Origin: Tychonema sp. LEGE 06208
GTDB lineage: Bacteria > Cyanobacteriota > Cyanobacteriia > Cyanobacteriales > Microcoleaceae
DNA length: 64,000 nt
Direction of reading: 5' to 3'
Assembly: GCF_015207505.1 (NCBI RefSeq)
Contig: NZ_JADEWT010000013.1
Span: forward strand, 1-64,000
Below, one piece after another: positions 12,039 through 21,279 of the stretch. Below the pieces are notes generated by a model. The model worked only from the letters and a program-made list of their open reading frames with translations, was not told the origin of the DNA and ran no database searches. The translations under genes were made by a program, and so were the position numbers. The stretch's first letter is position 1, and the number at the start of each line of letters is the position of its first letter.

Positions 12039-12470
12039 GTGTTTGATTTTGATGCAACTTTGCCTTTGATGGCGTTGCAGTTCCTAGTTTTGACGGTAGT
12101 TCTGAATGCGATTTTCTATAAGCCGATGTCTAAGATGCTCGACGATAGGGACGAATACATTCGTACCACTAAACTGTCAGCTCAGGAACGGTTGGCGAAA
12201 GCCGAGAAATTAGCGAAGGAATACGAACAAAAACTGGGAGAAACTCGCAAACAGTCTCAAGCCGTAATTGCTACGGCTCAAGCGGATGCCAGAAAAATCG
12301 CGTCGGCCAAAGTAGCTGAGGCTCAAAAAGAAGCTCAAGTTTCGCGAGAAAAGGCAAGCCAAGAGATAGAGCAGCAAAAACAAGAGGCTATGCGCTCGCT
12401 AGAAAAAGAAGTAGATGCCCTGAGCCGACAAATTCTTGAGAAGCTATTAGGCAAAGCATTGGTCAAATAG
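12039..12470 (+). CDS. atpF2: F0F1 ATP synthase subunit b'
   Basis: The b' subunit pairs with b in the peripheral stalk of photosynthetic ATP synthases. One N-terminal membrane helix ([20 protein letters not shown]) precedes a long charged coiled coil, and there is no acylation Cys. GTG at 12039 is chosen because a perfect AAGGAGG lies at 12024-12030; an in-frame ATG at 12003 lies upstream of that site. The product is 143 residues. Cyanobacterial papers call it atpG. Confidence 0.95.
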   Translation: MFDFDATLPLMALQFLVLTVVLNAIFYKPMSKMLDDRDEYIRTTKLSAQERLAKAEKLAKEYEQKLGETRKQSQAVIATAQADARKIASAKVAEAQKEAQVSREKASQEIEQQKQEAMRSLEKEVDALSRQILEKLLGKALVK

Positions 12471-12483
12471 CTCGATCGAACAG

Positions 12484-12516
12484 TTTTAGATTTTGGGTAA
12501 ATTAGAAAATCTAAAA
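12484..12516. repeat. TTTTAGATTTT / AAAATCTAAAA inverted repeat
   Basis: Eleven-base arms pair perfectly around 11 bp between the b' and b genes. The right arm continues as AAAATCT heptamers to about 12530. The same AAAATCT motif lies directly before the patatin gene start at 50.9 kb. Confidence 0.7.
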
Positions 12517-12571
12517 TCTAAAATCTAAAATCGGTTCATCAAACCTGCACGCGCAATTATGGAAGAGAATC

Positions 12572-13099
12572 ATGGGGACTGTTTTATTGCTAGCCACAGA
12601 AGCTAGCGGGGAAGGTGGTTTCGGTTTAAATTTTGATATTTTAGAAGCCAACCTGATTAACCTGATCATTCTTGTTGGATTGCTTTTTTACTTCGGGCGC
12701 GGCTTTTTAGGAAATATCCTCAGCGAAAGACGCTCCGCTATCGAAGAGGCAATTAAAGAAGCAGAAACTCGCCAAAAAGAGGCCGCAGCAGCTCTCGCAG
12801 AACAGCAGCAACAATTGACTGAGGCTCAAGCAGAAGCAGAACGGATTCGAGCCGCTGCACAAGAAAATGCGATCGCAGCCAAAGAAGCAATTTTAGCTCA
12901 AGGGGCGCAGGACGTTGAACGCATGAAAGCAACAGCAGGTCAAGAGTTGGAAGCAGAGCAAGAAAGAGCGATCGCCCAACTCAGAGCAAGAGTGGCTTTA
13001 ATGGCACTAGAAAGGGTGGAAAGCCAGTTAAAAACTAGCTTGGATGACAGCGCTCAACACCAATTAATCGATCGCAGCATTGCGTTACTGGGAGGCTAA
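12572..13099 (+). CDS. atpF: F0F1 ATP synthase subunit b
   Basis: This 175-residue peripheral-stalk subunit has one membrane helix at about residues 27-47 ([16 protein letters not shown]) and a long Ala/Glu/Gln-rich coiled coil, ending in a region that contacts delta. The start at 12572 gives the family-typical short lumenal N terminus containing [15 protein letters not shown]. It is separated from atpH by only 3 bp, suggesting coupled translation. Confidence 0.96.
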   Translation: MGTVLLLATEASGEGGFGLNFDILEANLINLIILVGLLFYFGRGFLGNILSERRSAIEEAIKEAETRQKEAAAALAEQQQQLTEAQAEAERIRAAAQENAIAAKEAILAQGAQDVERMKATAGQELEAEQERAIAQLRARVALMALERVESQLKTSLDDSAQHQLIDRSIALLGG

Positions 13100-13102
13100 A
13101 AC

Positions 13103-13648
13103 GTGAGTAAAGTCAGCACAGAAGTCTTGCAGCCTTACGCATCTGCCTTGATGTCACTGGCTCAGTCGAGCAATCTTGCAGAAAAGTTCGGCGAAGACGT
13201 TCGTTCTTTGCTCGGCCTGCTAGAAGGTTCGGAGGATTTGCGTCAATTTTTAGGCAATCCGCTGATTAAACCGGATGATAAAAAAGCCGTAATTGGGCAA
13301 ATAGCGGGTGAAGAAATGAACCCCTTGATGCACAACTTCCTGAAGCTATTAGTAGACAAAGGAAGAATTGTTTTTTTAGAAGGAATTGGTCAACAATACT
13401 TGGCAAAGCTCCGAGAGCTCAACCAAACAGTATTGGCTGAAGTTACATCTGCAGTCCCGCTTTCAGATGCTCAAATGCAGACTGTTCGCGAGAAAGTGCA
13501 GGCGATGAGCAGCGCTCAAAGCGTAGAAATTGTAACCAAAATAGACGCAGATTTAATCGGCGGTGTGGTAATCAAAGTAGGCTCTCAAGTAATTGATGCC
13601 AGCCTGCGGGGACAATTGCGCCGTCTGGGAATTCGCTTGAATTCTTAA
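13103..13648 (+). CDS. atpH: F0F1 ATP synthase subunit delta
   Basis: Delta (OSCP) joins the peripheral stalk to the alpha3beta3 head. The 181-residue product has the helical N domain (VLQPYASALMSLAQ, FLGNPLI) and the C-terminal signature IDADLIGGVVIKVGSQVIDASLRGQL. It starts with GTG 3 bp after atpF. Plastid-style nomenclature calls it atpD. Confidence 0.97.
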   Translation: MSKVSTEVLQPYASALMSLAQSSNLAEKFGEDVRSLLGLLEGSEDLRQFLGNPLIKPDDKKAVIGQIAGEEMNPLMHNFLKLLVDKGRIVFLEGIGQQYLAKLRELNQTVLAEVTSAVPLSDAQMQTVREKVQAMSSAQSVEIVTKIDADLIGGVVIKVGSQVIDASLRGQLRRLGIRLNS

Positions 13649-13650
13649 TT

Positions 13651-13911
13651 GAAGGAAGAAGGAAGAAGGAAGAAGGAAGAAGGAAGAAGGAAGCATCAAA
13701 GAGGAAGCAGGAATAAGTGAATTTATGTTTTCAAGTTGTTAGTCCCAAATTCTTACTACCAAATCTCAATTCTTTCTTGAAGAAGGGATAAGGAAGAAGG
13801 AAGAAGGAAGCCGGTATTCGGGAAGCATCAAACAGGAAGCAGGAATAAATGAATTTATGTTTTCGAGTTGCTAGTCCCAAATTCTTACTACCAAATCTCA
13901 ATTCTTTCTTG
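13651..13911. repeat. heptamer tract plus two 89-bp direct repeats inside the atp operon
   Basis: A GAAGGAA/AGAAGGA 7-bp tract runs over about 13651-13692. Two 89-bp copies (13691-13779 and 13823-13911) then follow at a 132-bp offset with about four mismatches by eye, separated by more GAAGGAA units. The element splits the delta and alpha cistrons by 309 bp where other cyanobacterial operons are compact. Confidence 0.85.
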
Positions 13912-13942
13912 CCGAAAACATCGATCGAAAACTGACAACTGA

Positions 13943-15475
<1,533 letters not shown>

Positions 15476-15827
15476 TTAGTCATCAGTCATCAGTCATCAG
15501 TCATTGGTCATTCGTTAAGTCGCAAATCCCCCCTAGTTTCCCTTAAGAAGGGGAGAACTGGAAGCAGTCAAAGTTCTCTTTGTTTAAGCAGGGAACTGGA
15601 AGCAGCCAAAGTTCTCTGAAAAATGGGAAATGGAAACACTCAAAGTCCCCCTTAAAAAGGGGGATTTAGGGGGATCGAGACTTGGCTGCAACCCTGATTT
15701 AGACTGTGTTTTAGCGTGATAGCTGACACAAATTGGTAATGCCGTGTCCCTACCGCAGCTAAACTTAAAAACTGATGGCTGCGAACTAATAACTCGGAAA
15801 TAAAGGCTAAGAAAAAAGGAGAAAGTT
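15476..15827. repeat. repeat-rich spacer between atpA and the gamma gene
   Basis: The spacer opens with TCATCAG heptamers. Three related copies of GAACTGGAAGCAGyCAAAG lie at about 15556, 15594 and 15627, followed by a GTCCCCCTT ... AAGGGGGAT pair near 15645-15665 and a GGTAATGCCGTGTCCCTACC half element near 15735-15755. No gene is present. The gamma Shine-Dalgarno AGGAGA is just before 15828. Confidence 0.75.
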
Positions 15828-16778
15828 ATGGCAAATCTCAAAACTATTCGCGATCGCATTAAATCGGTCAAGAACACTAAAAAGATTACAGAAGCAATGC
15901 GTTTGGTGGCTGCTGCTAAGGTGCGCCGCGCTCAAGAACAGGTGACTGCTACTCGGCCTTTTGCCGATCGCCTCGCAGAGGTATTGTACGGTTTGGCGGA
16001 ACGCTTGCAGTTTGAAAGCCAGGATTTACCGCTGCTGAAAAAACGCGAAGTCAGAACAGTTGGACTTTTGGTAGTTTCGGGCGATCGGGGTTTGTGCGGT
16101 GGCTACAACAGCAACATCATCAGATACGCCGAAAATCGCGCTAAGGAAATCAAAGCTGAAGGCTTAGACTACAAATACGTGTTGGTAGGACGCAAAGCTA
16201 CTCAGTATTTCCAGCGCCGCGAACAGCCGATCGATGCTACTTACACTAACTTAGAACAAATTCCGACAGCACCGGAAGCAGCGCTAATTGCTGATCAATT
16301 GCTGTCTCTGTTCCTGTCGGGAACTGTGGACAGAGTTGAACTAATTTACACCAAGTTTGTGTCGCTAATTAGTTCGCGTCCGGTAATCCAAACCTTGTTA
16401 CCCCTCGATCCCCAAGGTTTGGAAAGTTCCGATGATGAAATCTTCCGCTTGACAACGAAAGGCGGACAGTTTCAAGTATCGCGGGAGAAGGTTGCTGCAC
16501 CTACAAAGAGTTTGCCGGCCGACATGATTTTCGAGCAAGATCCGGCACAAATTCTGGAGGCACTTTTGCCTTTGTATTTGAACAACCAATTGCTGCGGGC
16601 TTTGCAAGAATCTGCAGCTAGCGAGTTGGCTGCGCGGATGACGGCGATGAATAATGCTAGTGAGAATGCTAGCGATTTGATCCGTAGTTTGACGCTGACT
16701 TATAACAAGGCGCGGCAGGCGGCAATTACCCAGGAAATCCTGGAAGTTTCCGGCGGTGCTGAGGCGTTGAACGGCTAA
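15828..16778 (+). CDS. atpG: F0F1 ATP synthase subunit gamma
   Basis: Gamma is the central rotor shaft. The 316-residue protein has the N-terminal helix [19 protein letters not shown] and the C-terminal [15 protein letters not shown] signature. An insertion of about 35 residues around the [16 protein letters not shown] segment is the cyanobacterial form of the plastid regulatory loop, without the redox Cys pair. AGGAGA precedes the ATG. Called atpC in plastid-style naming. A terminator follows. Confidence 0.97.
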   Translation: MANLKTIRDRIKSVKNTKKITEAMRLVAAAKVRRAQEQVTATRPFADRLAEVLYGLAERLQFESQDLPLLKKREVRTVGLLVVSGDRGLCGGYNSNIIRYAENRAKEIKAEGLDYKYVLVGRKATQYFQRREQPIDATYTNLEQIPTAPEAALIADQLLSLFLSGTVDRVELIYTKFVSLISSRPVIQTLLPLDPQGLESSDDEIFRLTTKGGQFQVSREKVAAPTKSLPADMIFEQDPAQILEALLPLYLNNQLLRALQESAASELAARMTAMNNASENASDLIRSLTLTYNKARQAAITQEILEVSGGAEALNG

Positions 16779-16811
16779 GTTAGGGTTGACAATTTGTTGA
16801 TTTTATTCTAT

Positions 16812-16841
16812 GCGTCTGGGGGAACTCAGGCGCTTTTTTTT
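16812..16841 (+). terminator. Rho-independent terminator of the atp operon
   Basis: GCGTCTG pairs with CAGGCGC (one G-U pair) around an 8-nt loop and is followed by eight T. It lies 34 bp after the gamma stop codon. Confidence 0.85.
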
Positions 16842-16939
16842 GGAGTGATACTTTCTATAACTAGGCGGTTGAAACCGCTTCTTGTCAAACGAAGTCCACT
16901 CCTAGCGGACTAAGAAGGAGATTGAAGGCGGATTTGGTA

Positions 16940-17234
16940 TTAGAGTATTTTTGCGCGTTCTTCTAACCACCGCTGAAATGACTTCTGACTTTCTCCAGAT
17001 GGTTTACCGAGAATAATATTTTTGATGCTAATGTCTTCGTCAATATCAGGCCAGTGGATTCCATCATTTCCACCAATAAATAGCCAATTATTGCGATCGT
17101 TTGGTGTGCTGTGCCATAGCCGAGGATACCAAGCTAAAGGTACAGAAATAGTACGACCATGATAGATCTACTGTTAGCGCGTCGTCTGTAACCACTACGT
17201 TTTGTGCTTGGGGGATTTGTAGCAATTCAACCAT
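16940..17234 (-). pseudogene. DUF2442-family gene with a frameshift
   Basis: Reading the minus strand from ATG at 17234 gives MVELLQIPQAQNVVVTDDAL and then VDLS. At about 17160 the frame is lost. From there the other frame reads GRTISVPLAWYPRL, GGNDGIHWPDIDEDISI and LGKPSGESQKSFQRWLEER to a TAA at 16940. That is the full DUF2442 pattern, so two bases appear missing (or one extra). DUF2442 proteins usually pair with DUF4160 in toxin-antitoxin-like units; no partner is here. A sequencing indel is the alternative. Confidence 0.75.
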
Positions 17235-17280
17235 TACTGATGTCAAAAGCTTACTTCTCTATATTAGCTTGGGCGATCGC

Positions 17281-17493
17281 TCACTCCTGCACAATTTCCA
17301 CCAAGTCTTCAATCATTACATCAAAGGTGCGAGCCAATTTGTGTATAGAAATAAAGTCAATGGTTGACACTCCCGGACAGCGGGCGTAGTGTCTGACGGT
17401 GCTGTAAATTACTCCCGATCGCTCTGAAACCTCTTTTAGCGTCCAACCTTTCTCAGCGGCGAATTCTCTAACTTTTAGTCTGACTAAACCCAT
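17281..17493 (-). CDS. XRE-family HTH regulator, tandem copy 1
   Basis: A 70-residue single-domain helix-turn-helix protein. The scanning helix TLKEVSERSG and recognition helix IYSTVRHYARCPG are at about residues 18-41, and it ends in LARTFDVMIEDLVEIVQE. The start at 17493 (MGLVRLKVREF) is chosen over a longer ATG because the two sister copies begin the same way and have exactly 70 residues. A perfect 18-bp palindrome at 17503-17520 covers its promoter region, suggesting autorepression. The frameshifted DUF2442 gene follows on the same strand. Confidence 0.88.
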   Translation of the reverse strand: MGLVRLKVREFAAEKGWTLKEVSERSGVIYSTVRHYARCPGVSTIDFISIHKLARTFDVMIEDLVEIVQE

Positions 17494-17502
17494 ACTTGAC
17501 GA

Positions 17503-17520
17503 ATGATGGTGTACCATCAT
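17503..17520. promoter_or_regulatory. 18-bp perfect palindromic operator candidate
   Basis: ATGATGGT-GT-ACCATCAT lies 10 bp upstream of the copy 1 start codon and directly downstream of a weak -10-like TATCTT (17522-17527, minus strand). The position matches that of the palindromes before copies 2 and 3. A dimeric HTH protein binding here would block its own transcription. Binding is inferred. Confidence 0.6.
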
Positions 17521-17549
17521 AAGATATTTTTATTCCAAAAGGCGATCGG

Positions 17550-17762
17550 CTAATCTTCGACAATCTCATACAAATCTTCGACCATCACGTCAAAAGTCCT
17601 CGCCAACTTGTCCAAGGCTGTCACGTCAATTGTTGCTAATCCGGGCGATCGGGCATAGGTTCTGAGCGTACTGTAGACTACGCCCGATCGCTCTGAAACC
17701 TCTTTGATCGTCCAGCCTTTCTCAGCAGCAAACTCTCGAACCCGTAATCTAATTAAGCCCAT
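17550..17762 (-). CDS. XRE-family HTH regulator, tandem copy 2
   Basis: Seventy residues, roughly three-quarters identical to copy 1 by eye. The recognition helix reads VYSTLRTYARSPG. It ends in DVMVEDLYEIVED. Start codons of adjacent copies are spaced about 270 bp apart, so the whole gene plus promoter was duplicated. A near-palindrome with a TATAAT box lies upstream (17777-17802). Confidence 0.88.
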   Translation of the reverse strand: MGLIRLRVREFAAEKGWTIKEVSERSGVVYSTLRTYARSPGLATIDVTALDKLARTFDVMVEDLYEIVED

Positions 17763-17776
17763 AAGCTCTTCAGGTG

Positions 17777-17802
17777 TGACTAATATCAGTCATGAAATTA
17801 TA
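17777..17802 (-). promoter_or_regulatory. promoter and operator candidate of XRE copy 2
   Basis: On the minus strand a TATAAT (17797-17802) is followed 4 bp later by the 16-bp near-palindrome TGACTAATATCAGTCA (17777-17792, one mismatched pair). This is the same geometry as in front of copies 1 and 3 but with a different half-site. Confidence 0.55.
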
Positions 17803-17819
17803 CTACAAAAGGCGATCGC

Positions 17820-18032
17820 CTACTCTTTGACGACCTCAACCAAATCTTCCACCATCACATCAAAAGTACGTGCCAACTTGAGCAGACAAGTAAAATCAAC
17901 CATCGCCATTCCCGGAGAACGTGAATAGGTGCTGAGGGTGCTGTAGTTGACTCCCGATCGGTCAGAAACCTCTTTGATCGTCCAGCCTTTCTCACCAGCA
18001 AATTCTCTAACCCGCAATCTAATTAAGCCCAT
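17820..18032 (-). CDS. XRE-family HTH regulator, tandem copy 3
   Basis: Seventy residues starting MGLIRLRVREFAGEKGW. The recognition helix NYSTLSTYSRSPG differs from both sisters, while the C-terminal LARTFDVMVEDLVEVVKE is conserved. A longer reading frame from 18164 is rejected because it would cover the promoter and operator. This is the promoter-distal end of the array and probably the first to be transcribed. Confidence 0.88.
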   Translation of the reverse strand: MGLIRLRVREFAGEKGWTIKEVSDRSGVNYSTLSTYSRSPGMAMVDFTCLLKLARTFDVMVEDLVEVVKE

Positions 18033-18046
18033 AAGCTCTTGACAGA

Positions 18047-18072
18047 TGATTGATATAGGTCGTAAGATTATA
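18047..18072 (-). promoter_or_regulatory. promoter and degenerate operator of XRE copy 3
   Basis: TATAAT at 18067-18072 (minus strand) is followed by TGATTGATATAGGTCG (18047-18062), which matches 11 of 16 positions of the copy 2 operator but is no longer a good palindrome. Confidence 0.45.
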
Positions 18073-18140
18073 ATGTAAAAAGCGATCGCCCCCAGGCCTG
18101 GAAAACTCAAGGACGATCGCCTGTCAAAGTTCAAATCCCT

Positions 18141-18268
18141 AAGCAGGAGACTCATCAACCACATTCCCTAAACAAGAAACTTATCAACTAAATTCCCAAA
18201 TCAAGAGACATATCAGTCAAGAGATACACATCAATCAAGAGAGACATTAACTCAAGAGAGACATCAAG
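18141..18268 (+). repeat. degenerate direct repeats upstream of an unknown ORF
   Basis: Two 29-bp units (18141-18169 and 18170-18198, ending CATTCCCT and AATTCCCA) are followed by four 16-19-bp units starting CAAGAGA (about 18199, 18218, 18236, 18253). All share CAAGAGA-ACATCAA-like cores. They end just before the GAAGGAG Shine-Dalgarno of the 18286 gene. They resemble arrayed protein-binding sites more than the heptamer arrays elsewhere. Confidence 0.6.
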
Positions 18269-18285
18269 CGAAGGAGATTTCTATA

Positions 18286-18729
18286 ATGTTAGCAAGCTTT
18301 TCGAGAAAATCAACCCCCAGACACAGATTGAGCCGGTTTGTCACCAAAGAGGCGATCGCGCGGCTGCTGAAAATCAAGGTAGAACAAATATATCGCTTCG
18401 AGTGCTGGGCGCATATCCTGTACGTACACGCCCAAGGGATGAGTCGGTTTGTGAGTTATGCCGACTTTCCGCCAGTGGTGGGAGTGGAATCGCCCTCTGG
18501 TTTAGATTTTGGTTATTGGAAGCGCCGGATAGCGAGTCAGAAAGAGAGACACGCGCCGGATTTTTGGGTGGATTTCTATGCGGAGAAATTTCACAAAGCT
18601 GTTTGTGTTTCTGAATTGTTGGAGTGGGGGGAAATGGTGGGGGTGATTAAATTGATGTTAAGTGCGATCGCCCTGGAATCGCTGCGAAAGGTTTATGCAC
18701 AAGAGAAATCTCTGCTGCAACATTTTTAA
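18286..18729 (+). CDS. hypothetical protein (147 aa), possible cyanobacteria-specific
   Basis: I do not recognise a family. The N terminus is basic (FSRKSTPRHRLSRFVTKEAIARLL) and the middle is rich in aromatics (YRFECWAHILYVHAQG, FGYWKRR, FWVDFYAEKF). No signal peptide or membrane helix is seen. AAGGAG is 9 nt before the ATG. It is divergent from the XRE array, and its leader carries arrayed direct repeats, so control by one of those regulators is possible but only inferred. Confidence 0.6.
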   Translation: MLASFSRKSTPRHRLSRFVTKEAIARLLKIKVEQIYRFECWAHILYVHAQGMSRFVSYADFPPVVGVESPSGLDFGYWKRRIASQKERHAPDFWVDFYAEKFHKAVCVSELLEWGEMVGVIKLMLSAIALESLRKVYAQEKSLLQHF

Positions 18730-18753
18730 ATTATGACTAAAACACGGGTGATT

Positions 18754-18819
18754 AGAAACCGGGTTTTTTTGCGAAAATACGGTATCCAAGCCTTTAACTA
18801 AGTGAAAAACCCGGTTTCT
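18754..18819. repeat. 66-bp element with AGAAACCGGGTTTTT ends
   Basis: The element starts AGAAACCGGGTTTTT and ends with its exact reverse complement. Related 65-66-bp copies lie at 44356-44421, 44439-44504, 48526-48591 and 54288-54352. It sits 25 bp after a stop codon. Confidence 0.8.
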
Positions 18820-19180
18820 TTGCTGTGCGTAACTCTCATAAATCCGATCTCTGCCACAAATATTCAAAAATTGGTTCAAGCTCGACTGCAACAGTTATAA
18901 TTTCTCCATGCGTTTCCCTCTCTATCCCTTGTTAAGCCCATGAGTAACCTTTCAAACATCCCAGGCGATCGCGGGAATTACAGGCTAAGTCCGCTCAGTC
19001 TGCGGTTATGCGTTTGGTGGGTTCCCGCCGTCGGAGTCGAAGTAGGCTGTGATTGAGTTGGCTGATTATGTTTTTAGTCAACTTTATTAGGTGCGATCGC
19101 GCAGTTTTAGGGAAGATAATCAAATTGTGGTTTACATCTTACCTAAAAAGTTTTATATCAATTAATTGGAGGTATTTACG
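18820..19180. other. intergenic region before the PLD-family gene
   Basis: No gene is supported. HIP1-type sites lie at about 18965 and 19092. The ATTGGAGG Shine-Dalgarno of the next gene is at 19165-19172. Base composition becomes AT-rich from about 19100. Confidence 0.5.
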
Positions 19181-20455
19181 ATGAATTATCAGTTTTTGTA
19201 CGACGACAAAGAAAGCTTAAAAAATAAAATCAATACTTTATTAGATTCCGAACAATTTTATTGGAGTGAAATTTATATTTTTTCTGCTTTTTTTGATGAT
19301 GCTGGGGTGACACAAGTAAAACAAATTCTTTCAGCCGATTTTTTAACAGAAGATGCGAAAGTTGTGATTGCCATCGGCAGCAAAAACTTCTTTAATGAGA
19401 TTAAAAATATTAAAAAAATATTAGATTTTATCGAATCAGAAAAATCAAAAAAACCTAATAATAAATCTGTTCACTTTATATGCCCTAAGAAGAACTTTCA
19501 TATCAAAGCCTATTGTTTTTTAGGTCGGAGTCGGAATGTGAAGATAAAAGCTGACATTCAGATAGGTGTTTCGATCATAGGGTCATCTAATCTAACTCGG
19601 CCAGGTCTTGAATGTGAGGGAGAATTATGTATTAGTATCCACAACTTCAACTTAACAAAAACATTAATTGCTCGTTTGTCTGAGATATATATTGATTCTA
19701 AGGAATATGATTTATGGGAAAAAATAATTGACGAGTACCAGAACAATCAATATAATTCATGGGAACAAAAAATCAAGGAATTTGCAGAAAAAATTAATAA
19801 ATATAATGGAGAGTCTTCTGAAAATCAAAATGAAGTTCTCCCACCGTCTCAAGAAAACTCTACGTCTGTAAATCAAGATCAACAACCCATACCAAACAGA
19901 TCAGATGGTAAATTCATTGAACTAGGTGTCTTGACTGATAGTGATCTTATTGCCAAGGCAACTAATCTCGTTAATGGTAGGGAGAAGATAAATTGTTTTC
20001 ACTCGTCACCCACAACTCTAGAGGAAGCGAAAGAGGATTTTCGCGAAGGTTCTTTATGCCTCTTATTTTCAACAGAAAACAAGATATTCCAAATTGGTGA
20101 AATAATGCCTCATAGTTCCGATCAAGAAACGACAGAAGGATGTTTTGTAAGATATAGAGTAAATGTAACTTATAAGCCTTCTGATGATATTGATGAAATT
20201 CTTACGAATGAAAAGTATAAAATAATATCTGATGCTAAGGATATGGAGGAATTACCTTATGAAATTCTAAAGGATTTTGAAGAAGAAGTTAATGAATATC
20301 AGGAATATCAGAAAATGCTCGCCGATCCGAAATATCAAAAATGGATAGAAAAAGGTAAGAAGAAGACGCAATTAGAAATTATTGACAGAATATTAGAAAT
20401 TGGCGATCCCACTTTAATGAAGAAAGAGCTAGAATTACTCCGTCAATCCATTTAA
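19181..20455 (+). CDS. phospholipase D-like (HKD) nuclease-family protein
   Basis: The N-terminal ~180 residues look like a PLD-superfamily domain of the restriction-nuclease type: SEIYIFSAFFDDAGV, then FHIKAYCFL (His-x-Lys) and IGSSNLTRPGLECEGE (GSxN and downstream Glu). A single HKD motif implies action as a dimer. Residues about 240-424 are a separate domain without a recognised motif, ending in a coiled-coil-like segment. ATG at 19181 is preferred over TTG 19166 because GGAGG lies 9 nt upstream. The gene is distinctly AT-rich against its neighbours, which suggests transfer. A defence role is inferred. Confidence 0.7.
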   Translation: MNYQFLYDDKESLKNKINTLLDSEQFYWSEIYIFSAFFDDAGVTQVKQILSADFLTEDAKVVIAIGSKNFFNEIKNIKKILDFIESEKSKKPNNKSVHFICPKKNFHIKAYCFLGRSRNVKIKADIQIGVSIIGSSNLTRPGLECEGELCISIHNFNLTKTLIARLSEIYIDSKEYDLWEKIIDEYQNNQYNSWEQKIKEFAEKINKYNGESSENQNEVLPPSQENSTSVNQDQQPIPNRSDGKFIELGVLTDSDLIAKATNLVNGREKINCFHSSPTTLEEAKEDFREGSLCLLFSTENKIFQIGEIMPHSSDQETTEGCFVRYRVNVTYKPSDDIDEILTNEKYKIISDAKDMEELPYEILKDFEEEVNEYQEYQKMLADPKYQKWIEKGKKKTQLEIIDRILEIGDPTLMKKELELLRQSI

Positions 20456-20642
20456 TGTGCCATCATTGTGTTCTCAATACCAACTTAATTTTACAATGGT
20501 TATGGGATAAAATCATCGTCTTTACCGGCCATAATAGTAATAGCAGGCTACTTGCAAAAGTGCCATTAATTGTCAGAAAATCAAAGAGAATTTATTGTTT
20601 CAGAGTTTATACTTATCTTAAGTCTTTGCTAAAAGTTTAAGT

Positions 20643-20756
20643 AACTTCTTTGCTGGTAAGCCCGTAAGATGGCAGATTGAAGGAACTAGAGATAGTGTTA
20701 GTATTAGGGTAATAGTAGAACCTGATGGGAGAGGAATCATTGTATTGACTAAGTGA
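20643..20756 (+). pseudogene. C-terminal remnant of a polymorphic toxin (EndoU-like tail)
   Basis: One frame reads [20 protein letters not shown] and [17 protein letters not shown] up to a TGA at 20754-20756. The pattern of (V)EG-RD-x-IRV-VEP-G-GII closely resembles the end of contact-dependent inhibition toxins of the EndoU type. No start or upstream domain is present, so this is a fragment. It lies 74 bp before an intact CdiA-CT-like gene, as in arrays of displaced toxin cassettes. Identity is moderate; a profile search would settle it. Confidence 0.5.
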
Positions 20757-20830
20757 GAAACCCAGTTCTTTTTCTCAAGTGACTTGGCTCATAATGTGCG
20801 ATAATTCACCAAAATTTTAAATAACCAAAA

Positions 20831-21268
20831 ATGGTGAATAACGGGACTAACCAAACCCCTAAGCAAAATTCGGCTAATTGTGGCAGTATTGATGAATCAG
20901 AAAGAGCTTTTGGTGCAACCGAAAGAGCGATTGCTGAATTTCTGGAAAGAGAGGGAAAGAATGTTAAAGCCTTGGTAGAAAAAACCGATGGAGGTAGAAA
21001 TCCCGATGCTGAGGTAGATGGAAAACGCACTGAATTCAAAAGTCTAGATGCCGGTGCTACAAGCGCGACAGTGAAAAATCAGATCAACAACTCGATTAGA
21101 CGAGGGGGACAAGCTAGGGATATAATTATAGATGCTAGGGTGTCTGGGTTGATAGAGGCTGAGGCTGAACGAGGTTTGCAGAGGGCGAAAAATATTACAC
21201 GCGGAAAAATTGATAGCGTCCGAATTATTGGCGATATCTATGACATCACTTTTACTGAGTTTCAATAA
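20831..21268 (+). CDS. orphan CdiA C-terminal tRNase-like toxin domain (PD-(D/E)XK)
   Basis: The 145-residue protein looks like the CdiA_C tRNase toxin domain without its delivery part. ERAIAEFLEREGKNVKAL is followed by the nuclease core GGRNPDAEVDGKRTEFKS, giving the Asp and ExK residues. VKNQINNSIRRGGQARDIII and SVRIIGDIYDITFTEF complete the domain. There is a TAA in frame 7 bp before the ATG, so it is not fused to an upstream reading frame. It is followed at 11 bp by a likely immunity gene with a strong Shine-Dalgarno. No CdiB or CdiA lies in the window. Confidence 0.7.
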   Translation: MVNNGTNQTPKQNSANCGSIDESERAFGATERAIAEFLEREGKNVKALVEKTDGGRNPDAEVDGKRTEFKSLDAGATSATVKNQINNSIRRGGQARDIIIDARVSGLIEAEAERGLQRAKNITRGKIDSVRIIGDIYDITFTEFQ

Positions 21269-21279
21269 AGGAGGTTTTT

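Noticed and set aside
20455-20640. 61-residue ORF overlapping the PLD-gene stop
   Set aside because: The TAATG overlap looks like coupling, but the peptide has no domain, no homology I recognise and no ribosome site of its own.
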